From Marinoscillum luteum (GTDB lineage Bacteria > Bacteroidota > Bacteroidia > Cytophagales > Cyclobacteriaceae), in contig NZ_JBIPKE010000008.1 in NCBI RefSeq assembly GCF_044005705.1, forward strand, positions 1 to 64,000: 64,000 nucleotides of DNA, given 5' to 3'. Positions within the stretch are counted from its first letter, which is position 1. The number at the start of each line of letters is the position of its first letter. The position numbers and the translations under genes were made by a program. A model generated the notes under the pieces. It ran no database searches, was not told the origin of the DNA, and saw nothing but the letters and a program-made list of their open reading frames with translations. This document shows positions 53,367-60,848 of the stretch, one piece after another.

Positions 53367-54389
53367 TTACCACTTCACAGCCACCTTACCAATGGATTTT
53401 CTGCCTTCCAGGTAGGTATGAGCATCTGAAAGCTGAGTGTAGGGGTACTCTTTGCCCACTGTGGGTTTGATAGCACCAGATTCTGCCAGGTCAATGACCG
53501 CCCGCAAAGAGCGCTGAAAGGCTTCAGGTTTGTGGTCAGCAATGCGGAGCATATTGATGCCAATAAGTGCGGTAGATTTAGTCACAAATCCGATTGGACT
53601 CCACCACCCAAATCCGAAAAGCAGTTTGAGCATTTTGATGATATTACCTCTGGCTTCTGTCATTTTGGAGGCTCCATAGAGTACGAGTCGTCCTCCCGGC
53701 CCCAGCAGTTTAAAGTCTTTTTTCACATAGTCTCCTCCAATGGGATTGAAGGTAGCGTCTAATTTCCGCCCGAAACCAAGTTTTTCCACTTCGGTCTGAT
53801 AGTCTACTTCCCGGTAGTTGATCGGGTAGTCCACTCCAAGTTCGCGGAGGTATTCCATCTTTTCTTCAGAACCGGCGGTGCCAAAGATTACACAACCCTT
53901 TCTTTTCAACAGCTGAACAAGGGCCGTGCCCACTCCCCCTGCGGCGGCATGTATGAGTACATGATCACCCCTGTAAAGGCTCACAGTTTCTTCAGCCGCA
54001 AAGTAAGCAGTGATGTACTGTGTGGCCAGGGCGGTGGCTTCTCCCACACTGAAGCGCTCAGGTATTTTGGCTACAGCCATGGCAGGAGAGATCACATGAT
54101 CTGCGTACCCACCAAACCTTGTGAATGCCAACACTCGCTCGCCTATTTCAAACCCCTCTACTCCGGCACCGATCGCTTTGATGCGCCCTACATTTTCATA
54201 GCCTATGACCGCCGGAAGCGGTGGGCAGTCCCGGTAAATACCCAGCCGGGCCATGACATCAGCAAAGTTGAGACCGAAGCCCTCAGATTCAATAAGCAAT
54301 TCACCACTCTTGGGTGTAGGCGTGGCCTGTTCGCGGAGTTCAAAGGCTTCATCTGCAGCTCCGTTTTTGACAAGGGCAAAGACTCTCAT
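53367..54389 (-). CDS. Zinc-independent MDR oxidoreductase (quinone reductase/VAT1-like)
   Basis: 340 residues. Medium-chain dehydrogenase fold: GroES-like N-terminus (about 1-120) with FGLNFADVMARLGIYRDCPPLPAVIGYENVGRI, then a Rossmann domain with VLIHAAAGGVGTALVQLLKRKG near 145. The zinc ligands of alcohol dehydrogenases are absent, as in quinone oxidoreductases and VAT1-like proteins. NADPH-dependent reduction of quinones or enones is likely, but the substrate is open. It follows the MscS gene by 6 bases on the same strand and is probably co-transcribed. Confidence 0.88.
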   Translation of the reverse strand: MRVFALVKNGAADEAFELREQATPTPKSGELLIESEGFGLNFADVMARLGIYRDCPPLPAVIGYENVGRIKAIGAGVEGFEIGERVLAFTRFGGYADHVISPAMAVAKIPERFSVGEATALATQYITAYFAAEETVSLYRGDHVLIHAAAGGVGTALVQLLKRKGCVIFGTAGSEEKMEYLRELGVDYPINYREVDYQTEVEKLGFGRKLDATFNPIGGDYVKKDFKLLGPGGRLVLYGASKMTEARGNIIKMLKLLFGFGWWSPIGFVTKSTALIGINMLRIADHKPEAFQRSLRAVIDLAESGAIKPTVGKEYPYTQLSDAHTYLEGRKSIGKVAVKW

Positions 54390-54395
54390 GAGCGG

Positions 54396-55997
54396 TTAAT
54401 TTTTAGATGTATTGAAATGATCATTCATTCTGGCTTCCAGTTCTGCCGTGCCGGCATAGGAAGGTGACAGTGACTGCTGTCCGGGAAACTTTTCCATCTG
54501 CAGGGTTTGTGTAGGGAAAGCGAAATTGACACCAAGCTTTTTACCCAGTTTAATGATCTCGATGAGCACTTCATGTCGGGCCTTCAGCTCCGCTGGCCAG
54601 TCCGGAACCTCAAAGAAGATATAAAACATGATATTGAGAGAGAAAGTGGCCATGTCGTTGAAATAGATATTGTAGTAGTCCTTTCGAGTGTCCGGATGAT
54701 TTTCTACAATCTTTCTCAGGCCTTTCACAAAGGTTTCTATCAGTTCGGGAGGGGTGTCGTAGGTTACCGCTATCTGGGTGTAAAAGCGGCGATATTGGCG
54801 CATGCCATGATTATCTATGGTGCTGTCGGCCAGTTTGCCGTTCGGCACGTACATCAGCGAGTTTCTAAAAGTACGGATTCTGGAAGACCTGAAACCCACT
54901 TCTTCTACGCTACCATCTATTTCGCCCGAGGTGATCCAGTCACCAATCTGGAAGGGCCGGTCGATGAAGATCATCAGCGACCCGAAGAAATTTTTGATGG
55001 TATCCTGGGCAGCCAGGGCAAAGGCCAGTCCACCAATGGAGAGCCCGGTAAGTAGCGGGATGATCGGAATATCCAGGTTTTGAAGGATGAAAAGCGTACC
55101 CACCCCCACTACGAAGGTTTTGAGGGTCTTTCTGAGCAGTGGAACCAGCTGGTCGTCCAGAGTGCTTTCTGTCCGACGTGCCAGGTTTTCCAGGTACATA
55201 GCCAGTATATCCACCAGCCTGTAAAACACAATGGTACCAAAAAGGGGCAGTAGCGCCCTAAGGATGAGCATGGACCAGTGAGCCACATCCGGAGGAAACT
55301 GCAATACAGGCAAAAAGACCCGAAGTAGCAGAATGACCACAAAAATACTGATTGGTCTGGCCACGGGAAGTAAGAAGCGATCAGCCAGACGTTCGTACCC
55401 TGCATTTAGTAGCATGCGGGTAATGAGTTGCTCAAAGAGAAATGTAAATATTTTGTGAATGACGACACAGAGCATCGCGAGGATGAGCATACCCAGATAC
55501 TGATACAGGTACAGGCCCATGATCTTGCGGGTACCCATTTTGGGAAGTAGTTCCAGTAGCTTATCCGTGCCGAACGGGAACACTTCATCGTGAAGTTCGT
55601 CTATTGAGCCAATGGAAGATTTGGAATACATCCATTGATTGCCTTGCTTCTCGAGGAAAATCTCTGGACGGTCTTTACTAATCACATATTGAGCCCTGTT
55701 TCTTGTACTATCCCGGTAGTTAGGGTTTCTCGGCAACTCATCCATGTTGATGTAAGTACCTTCTCCGTCCCAGATTTGCTTCAGCTTGATGGCACTCTCA
55801 ATAGCATCTTCTTTTTTGATACCTGAAAGGCCAAAAGGAACTGCCGCCAGGTTTTCATCGTAATGATCCTCCTGTAAGTAATAAAGGTGAGTTCTCACTG
55901 CGGCATATGGAGAGGATAAATCCACATAAAGCGAGTCCTGAGAAAACCCCCAAAAGGAGATGAAACAAAGTCCAACAAAAAGCAGTTGTTTGCTCAT
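54396..55997 (-). CDS. MscS-family mechanosensitive channel with periplasmic N-domain
   Basis: 533 residues. Signal peptide (about 1-20), a periplasmic domain (about 21-150) not present in E. coli MscS, then four or five membrane spans (about 160-320). The pore helix and beta domain are clear: LTGLSIGGLAFALAAQDTIKNFFGSLMIFIDRPFQIGDWI (about 315-355) followed by VEEVGFRSSRIRTFRNSLMYVPNGKLADSTIDNHG. Such channels open under membrane tension and release solutes in osmotic downshock. The promoter region is shared with the divergent M3 peptidase gene. Confidence 0.9.
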   Translation of the reverse strand: MSKQLLFVGLCFISFWGFSQDSLYVDLSSPYAAVRTHLYYLQEDHYDENLAAVPFGLSGIKKEDAIESAIKLKQIWDGEGTYINMDELPRNPNYRDSTRNRAQYVISKDRPEIFLEKQGNQWMYSKSSIGSIDELHDEVFPFGTDKLLELLPKMGTRKIMGLYLYQYLGMLILAMLCVVIHKIFTFLFEQLITRMLLNAGYERLADRFLLPVARPISIFVVILLLRVFLPVLQFPPDVAHWSMLILRALLPLFGTIVFYRLVDILAMYLENLARRTESTLDDQLVPLLRKTLKTFVVGVGTLFILQNLDIPIIPLLTGLSIGGLAFALAAQDTIKNFFGSLMIFIDRPFQIGDWITSGEIDGSVEEVGFRSSRIRTFRNSLMYVPNGKLADSTIDNHGMRQYRRFYTQIAVTYDTPPELIETFVKGLRKIVENHPDTRKDYYNIYFNDMATFSLNIMFYIFFEVPDWPAELKARHEVLIEIIKLGKKLGVNFAFPTQTLQMEKFPGQQSLSPSYAGTAELEARMNDHFNTSKN

Positions 55998-56017
55998 ATT
56001 AATCTCGTTTTTTGGGG

Positions 56018-56048
56018 CAAAGGTAACCGTAAAATCCTTTTACCTTTG
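56018..56048. promoter_or_regulatory. Back-to-back divergent promoters mscS / M3 peptidase
   Basis: CAAAGGTA at 56018-56025 (TACCTTTG on the minus strand) and TACCTTTG at 56041-56048 on the plus strand: two perfect TAnnTTTG elements in mirror image, 15 bases apart. Starts would lie about 12-15 bases before the mscS ATG and about 22 before the M3 ATG. Good -33 elements were not found for either. Confidence 0.5.
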
Positions 56049-56076
56049 GAGCCCTTTGTAAAAGCAAACTGAATTT

Positions 56077-58119
56077 ATGAGTAATCCTTTTTTATCTGCA
56101 TACAACACCCCTTTTGAAGTCCCACCTTTTCATTTGATCAGGAATGAACACTATATGCCTGCCCTGAAACAGGCCATTACTGAAGCCCGTGAGGAAATTG
56201 AAAACATTGCTGGCTCTACTGATCCAGCCACTTTTGAAAACACCATAGTAGCGCTGGAAAAGTCCGGAGCTCTGATGGAGCGGGTTACTTCAGTTCTGTT
56301 CAATTTGAACTCCGCTGAAACCAATGACGAGCTGCAGGGAGTAGCTCGTGAAGCCTCACCCTTGTTGTCAGAGTTTGATAATGAAGTGAAACAAAACACT
56401 CGCTTATGGGAGCGGATTAAGACGGTTTTCGAAAACCGTGAGCACCTGTCGCTTGATGGAGAACAATCGATGCTGCTGGACAAAACCTATAAAGGTTTTG
56501 TGAGAAGTGGCGCCGACCTGGATGGGGCCAAAAAAGAACGTTACAAGGAGATTTCTATCGAGCTTTCCAGGCTTTCACTTCAGTTTGGTGAAAACCTACT
56601 GGCTGAGACCAATGATTTCCTGTATTTGGTGGAAAGCAAGGACGATCTGGCCGGCTTACCAAAGGATGTCATCAGCAGAGCTGCCAGCACTGCAAAACAG
56701 AAGGGGCATGAAGGGAAATGGGCCTTTACACTTCAGGCACCCAGCTACATGCCAGTGATGGAATACGCGGACAACCGATCACTCCGGGAGAAGCTTTACA
56801 AGGCCTATATGTGCAAAGCCTTGAAAGGAAATGAACGAGACAACCAGGAGATTGTACTGCAGCTGTCCAAGCTGAGGGCCGAGAAGGCGCAGTTGCTCGG
56901 GTACGGTACCTACGCTGAGTATGTGCTGGAGGAACGAATGGCTGAATCTCCTGCCAGGGTTGAGGATTTCTTAAATGACCTGATGACGCGCGCGCTCCCC
57001 AAGGCAAAGGAAGAAGTGGAAGAGCTGCGTGCTTTCATGCAAGAGTTGGGTGCTGATCATGAGCTTCAGCGATGGGATTGGGCTTACTACTCAGAGAAGC
57101 TCAGAAAGAAGAAGTATGATCTGGACGATGAACTCACCAAGCCCTATTTTAAATTGGAAAATGTCATCTCCGGAGTGTTTCAAACCGCAGAAAGACTTTT
57201 TGATATTTCTTTCCGAAGAAATGAAGAAATCCCGGTCTATCACCCTGATGTTCAGGCTTATGAAGTGTTAGGTGGCAAGGGGACCGTCGTTGCGATCTTC
57301 TTTGCAGATTTTTTCCCGAGGGATGGTAAACGTGGAGGTGCATGGATGACCTCTTACCGCGATCAGAAGAAAGTAGGAGGGGAGAAGGTGATTCCGCATG
57401 TATCTATCGTGTGCAATTTCACGCCTTCCTCAGAGGATGTGCCTTCCTTGCTCAAGTTTGATGAGGTCACCACCCTCTTTCATGAGTTTGGACATGCGCT
57501 GCATGGTATGCTTGCAGATACTCGCTATGCCAGTTTATCAGGCACTCACGTATACTGGGATTTTGTGGAGTTGCCTTCACAGATTTTGGAAAACTGGTGT
57601 TATGAAAAAGAGTGCCTGGATCTGTTTGCCAAGCATTTTGAAAATGGAGAGCTGATACCCGCAGAATATGTGAAAAGACTGAAGAAGAGTGCTACATACC
57701 ATGAGGCGTATGCCACAGTGAGGCAGTTGAGTTTTGCCGCATTGGATATGAACTGGCATAACATTCCCTTTGAAAAGGCAGGGACGCTGGCTGATGTACG
57801 GGCAGTGGAGAACGAAGCGTTTGCTTCAACCGATTTGTTTCCGCCAGTACCGGACACTAACATGAGTGTGCAGTTTGGGCACATTTTCGCAGGGGGATAT
57901 GCTGCAGGATACTATAGCTACAAATGGGCGGAGGTTTTGGATGCAGATGCCTTTTCGGTTTTTCAGGAGAAGGGCGTGTTTGATAAGGCTACGGCACTAT
58001 CATTCAAAGAAAACATCCTTAGCAGGGGTGGTACGGAACACCCGATGACACTTTATAAGAAATTTAGAGGGAAAGCTCCTGCACCCGATGCGCTCCTGAA
58101 GCGCGCAGGGTTGGGTTAA
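56077..58119 (+). CDS. M3-family zinc metallopeptidase (Dcp/oligopeptidase A type)
   Basis: 680 residues, full length, no signal peptide, so cytosolic or periplasmic by non-classical means; most relatives are cytosolic. Zinc site His469-E-F-G-His473 with the third ligand Glu498 in FVELPSQILENW. Late Tyr/His motifs that bind substrate are in GHIFAGGYAAGYYSYKWAEVLDADAF. The enzyme trims short peptides, either as dipeptidyl carboxypeptidase or oligopeptidase. Starts within 30 bases of its predicted promoter; its stop overlaps that of the convergent gene. Confidence 0.94.
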   Translation: MSNPFLSAYNTPFEVPPFHLIRNEHYMPALKQAITEAREEIENIAGSTDPATFENTIVALEKSGALMERVTSVLFNLNSAETNDELQGVAREASPLLSEFDNEVKQNTRLWERIKTVFENREHLSLDGEQSMLLDKTYKGFVRSGADLDGAKKERYKEISIELSRLSLQFGENLLAETNDFLYLVESKDDLAGLPKDVISRAASTAKQKGHEGKWAFTLQAPSYMPVMEYADNRSLREKLYKAYMCKALKGNERDNQEIVLQLSKLRAEKAQLLGYGTYAEYVLEERMAESPARVEDFLNDLMTRALPKAKEEVEELRAFMQELGADHELQRWDWAYYSEKLRKKKYDLDDELTKPYFKLENVISGVFQTAERLFDISFRRNEEIPVYHPDVQAYEVLGGKGTVVAIFFADFFPRDGKRGGAWMTSYRDQKKVGGEKVIPHVSIVCNFTPSSEDVPSLLKFDEVTTLFHEFGHALHGMLADTRYASLSGTHVYWDFVELPSQILENWCYEKECLDLFAKHFENGELIPAEYVKRLKKSATYHEAYATVRQLSFAALDMNWHNIPFEKAGTLADVRAVENEAFASTDLFPPVPDTNMSVQFGHIFAGGYAAGYYSYKWAEVLDADAFSVFQEKGVFDKATALSFKENILSRGGTEHPMTLYKKFRGKAPAPDALLKRAGLG

Positions 58120-59129
58120 TATTTGATCTCGCTGTAGAGGGTTTTACCCTCTGCTCTGAGGGTCTCCTGAATATCCGCTACAAGGCTGTCCAGCTCGTTT
58201 TTGAGTTTTTGTATTTCCTCTTTCATCAGTGGAGAGGGGCCAAAAACCAGCTCTTTTTCACTTGGTGAGACGAGCTTCTCACGATAATTTTTATCAGTGA
58301 TAATGCGGTTGAGCTGTGCAGACACCACACCGATCAGACTAAGCGAGTATTCAGGGTTAAATTTGAGTTGCTTCTCAGGAATGGCATAGAGCATAGAGCC
58401 AATCTGATAGTTATTGAGGCCTATGGGTTCGTGAGCATCCCGTTGCAGGGTGCAGAGTAGCCTGATCATCTTTTTCAATCCGCCATTGCACCGTGTGTCT
58501 TTGGAGTTGATTCGGGCAATGTTCAGAAAGGGGAGATACTTTCTTCGGGTTTTTTTGGTCAGGTTGTATTCGCTGATACCCCGGTCTATTTCCCTTTTAG
58601 AGGTCATGTATTCGGGGTTTTGTAGCCAAATTGCCGGGAGTATTTTCACTTCACATGTGGGCTTCATGGTTCTTAACCTGATGTCAAGCTTATTGCTATA
58701 ATCTACTTCTTTGAATGACAGGTCGCCCGAGAGTACCTCCAGGATTTCTCTTGCCATTCTCGATACGGTGTTCCATGGTTTGTTGTCAGTGGGTTTGGCC
58801 AAAACTAAAAGTTCCACTCCCCCATAGAGAACTACATGGGTTTCTGTCTGAATAGCTCCCTGATAACGAAAGTCTACGCTCAAGTTAATGGCGGAGAAAG
58901 CCTTTTCGATTTTTTCCTGAATTCTCTTGGTGATGTGGAAGGTTTTGTAGGCGTAGGAAGGGTCAATTTCCTGCATGCCTTCCAGTGCATATTTCAGGCA
59001 GTCGGCGTATTCACTTTCTTCAAAGGCTTCGGAGATTATTGATTCCCGGAGTGCTTCGTCATATCTTCTTCCGAGAAGATTTTCCAATAAAACACTATAA
59101 TCTTTGTTCATAGGAGGCCGTGATTCCAA
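58116..59129 (-). CDS. Nucleotidyltransferase-fold protein with altered active site
   Basis: 337 residues, or 331 if Met7 is used. Not a known named family to me. The block GAIQTETHVVLYGGVELL (91-108) lines up with the G-S-x-x-T-G-T..D-x-D-L motif of CD-NTase/OAS-like nucleotidyltransferases: Gly91 and Thr97 are kept, the first metal Asp is Gly104, the second is Glu106. Glu160 in CEVKILPAIWLQNPEY fits the third acidic position with the usual Pro after it. GGLKKMIRLLCTLQRD..LNNYQIGSML resembles the helical second half. Probably catalytically weak or dead. No CBASS effector is adjacent; neighbours are a peptidase and a MATE exporter. Confidence 0.7.
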   Translation of the reverse strand: MESRPPMNKDYSVLLENLLGRRYDEALRESIISEAFEESEYADCLKYALEGMQEIDPSYAYKTFHITKRIQEKIEKAFSAINLSVDFRYQGAIQTETHVVLYGGVELLVLAKPTDNKPWNTVSRMAREILEVLSGDLSFKEVDYSNKLDIRLRTMKPTCEVKILPAIWLQNPEYMTSKREIDRGISEYNLTKKTRRKYLPFLNIARINSKDTRCNGGLKKMIRLLCTLQRDAHEPIGLNNYQIGSMLYAIPEKQLKFNPEYSLSLIGVVSAQLNRIITDKNYREKLVSPSEKELVFGPSPLMKEEIQKLKNELDSLVADIQETLRAEGKTLYSEIKY

Positions 59130-59333
59130 GCAAAATAAGTATTAAGGGTGAAAATATGAATTTTAACTTAATAAAGTAGCATGAAAGACCGTCTTTGGCG
59201 CAAATTGGAGACTTGGCAGTGCAGAGCTTTGAGCAGATCGCATGATCAATTTGATATTTTTTATCAAAAAAATAGGAGGGTGACGAATTGAGTGTTGTTT
59301 TTTAAGAAAAAAAATGTTTTTCTTTGCATCCTT

Positions 59334-59375
59334 ATGAAGCTGATAGCCGTCATATCTCGCACACGATTCTGCTAA
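59334..59375 (+). CDS. Putative leader peptide upstream of MATE gene
   Basis: 13 codons, MKLIAVISRTRFC, then TAA. Its last codon and stop form the left arm of a perfect hairpin (59369-59375 with 59380-59386). A TTTCTTTG element at 59319-59326 (one mismatch to TAnnTTTG) would start transcription almost at the ATG. Arg-Thr-Arg near the end matches the +X+ pattern at which macrolide-bound ribosomes are known to stall. Position 67 bases before a drug-exporter start fits an attenuation leader. Too short for statistical support. Confidence 0.45.
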   Translation: MKLIAVISRTRFC

Positions 59376-59427
59376 TTCCTTAGCAGTGCCTAGGGGTTTC
59401 CCCCTGGTTGATTTTTTTCCAATTTTT
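59369..59427 (+). promoter_or_regulatory. Tandem hairpins with T-run before MATE gene
   Basis: Hairpin 1 is CTGCTAA-TTCC-TTAGCAG (59369-59386). Hairpin 2 is AGGGG-TTT-CCCC with flanking CC/GG pairing (59389-59407), followed after TTGA by seven T (59412-59418). Hairpin 2 plus T-run looks like an attenuator terminator ahead of the MATE start at 59442. Loop sequences do not match the guanidine-II riboswitch. The rest of the gene-free stretch 59130-59333 holds a TTTGATA / TATCAAA hairpin (59250-59268) and little else. Confidence 0.5.
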
Positions 59428-59441
59428 TACATCGTATTATC

Positions 59442-60848
59442 ATGTCTGGAGCTATCAGTAAATTTCTGAGAATATTCAAATTATTTATCGCTGCCTTAAA
59501 GGGAACAGAAAGTGAATTCACCTCTGGCAGTATTAACAGAGCCATTTTTCTATTGTCAATACCCATGATTGCAGAGATGGTCATGGAATCTCTCTTTGCA
59601 GTAGCGGATGTTTTTTTCGTGTCGCGGGTGAGTGTCAATGCCGTGGCAACAGTGGGACTCACCGAGTCTGTACTGATGATCATCTATTCTGTGGCCATCG
59701 GATTGAGTATGGCCACTACGGCCATTGTGGCACGCCGGGTCGGCGAAAAGAAGTTCAAAAAGGCAAGTGATGCCGGGTTTCAATCTATTTTTCTGGCGGT
59801 CATCATTGGTGCCTTGTTAGGGTGTGTAGGATATATCTTCGCTGAAGATATCCTGGTCCTAATGGGAGGGAAGCCAGATCTGATCGCTGAGGGATTGGGT
59901 TTTACCCAGATTATGCTGGCAGGTAACCTGAGTATCTTCCTGCTTTTTTTGAATAACGCTATATTTCGTGGCGCCGGGGATGCTGCCATCGCCATGAGGG
60001 CACTGTGGCTGGCCAATGGGCTCAATTTGATCCTGGATCCACTGTTGATTTTCGGATGGGGACCCGTGCCGGCTTATGGAGTGGAGGGAGCTGCCATTGC
60101 TACTACATTAGGAAGATCAATAGGTGTGCTTTATCAGGTGTATCACCTGATGAATAGGCGAGGTATTATCAAGATTGGTTGGGCCAATGTGGTGATCAGG
60201 TTCAAAACCGTAGTGGAGCTCCTGAAGATTTCACTAGGCGGAATGGGCCAGTTTCTGATTGAGTCTGCCAGTTGGATTTTCCTTGTGAAGGTAATGTCCT
60301 TATTTGGTGCCGAGGCGCTGGCGGGGTATACCATTGCCTTTAGGGTGATTGTATTTACGATTTTACCTTCATGGGGTATGTCCAATGCTGCAGCAACTCT
60401 GGTGGGGCAAAACCTTGGAGCTTCAGCTCCCGATAGGGCTGAGGAGTCAGTGTGGAAGACGGCTTTTTACAATATGATCTTCCTGGGGTTAGTGTCTGTG
60501 GTGTTCTATTTGGCCGCAGAGCCCATAATAGGCATTTTCACCGTGCAACCGGGGGTAGTAAAGATCGCTGTATCCGCTTTGCAGATCATCTGCTTTGGGT
60601 ATGTGTTTTTCGCTTACGGGATGGTGATAAGCCAGGCGTTTAACGGCGCTGGGGATACCAGAACCCCTTTGATTGTCAATTTCTTTGTCTTTTGGGTGAT
60701 ACAAATCCCGCTGGCCTATTGGCTATCAGTGTATCTGGACTGGCAGGCAAATGGAGTCTTTTTTACCATTGCATTTTGCCACTCTTTGCAGGCAGTCATC
60801 AGTATCATGCTCTTTCGCAGGGGCAAGTGGAAAACCATGATGGTTTAG
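59442..60848 (+). CDS. MATE-family multidrug efflux transporter
   Basis: 468 residues, twelve membrane spans in two halves. The first half begins FTSGSINRAIFLLSIPMIAEMVMESLFAVADVFFVSRVSVNAVATVGLTESV, the second LLKISLGGMGQFLIESASWIFLVKVMSLFGAEALAGYTIAFRV, the repeated MATE pattern. VFFAYGMVISQAFNGAGDTRTPLIVNFFVFWVIQIPLAYWL is also typical. These inner-membrane antiporters use Na+ or H+ gradients to expel cationic drugs and dyes. The start has no purine-rich ribosome site, usual in Bacteroidota. A leader ORF and hairpins upstream suggest drug-dependent control. Its stop overlaps the convergent gene. Confidence 0.93.
   Translation: MSGAISKFLRIFKLFIAALKGTESEFTSGSINRAIFLLSIPMIAEMVMESLFAVADVFFVSRVSVNAVATVGLTESVLMIIYSVAIGLSMATTAIVARRVGEKKFKKASDAGFQSIFLAVIIGALLGCVGYIFAEDILVLMGGKPDLIAEGLGFTQIMLAGNLSIFLLFLNNAIFRGAGDAAIAMRALWLANGLNLILDPLLIFGWGPVPAYGVEGAAIATTLGRSIGVLYQVYHLMNRRGIIKIGWANVVIRFKTVVELLKISLGGMGQFLIESASWIFLVKVMSLFGAEALAGYTIAFRVIVFTILPSWGMSNAAATLVGQNLGASAPDRAEESVWKTAFYNMIFLGLVSVVFYLAAEPIIGIFTVQPGVVKIAVSALQIICFGYVFFAYGMVISQAFNGAGDTRTPLIVNFFVFWVIQIPLAYWLSVYLDWQANGVFFTIAFCHSLQAVISIMLFRRGKWKTMMV

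Noticed and set aside
58116..59129. CBASS anti-phage system
   Set aside because: The nucleotidyltransferase-like protein lacks a catalytic Asp and has no effector, Cap2/Cap3 or HORMA genes beside it.
59369..59407. Guanidine-II (mini-ykkC) riboswitch before the MATE gene
   Set aside because: Two hairpins are present, but the loops are TTCC and TTT rather than ACGR.
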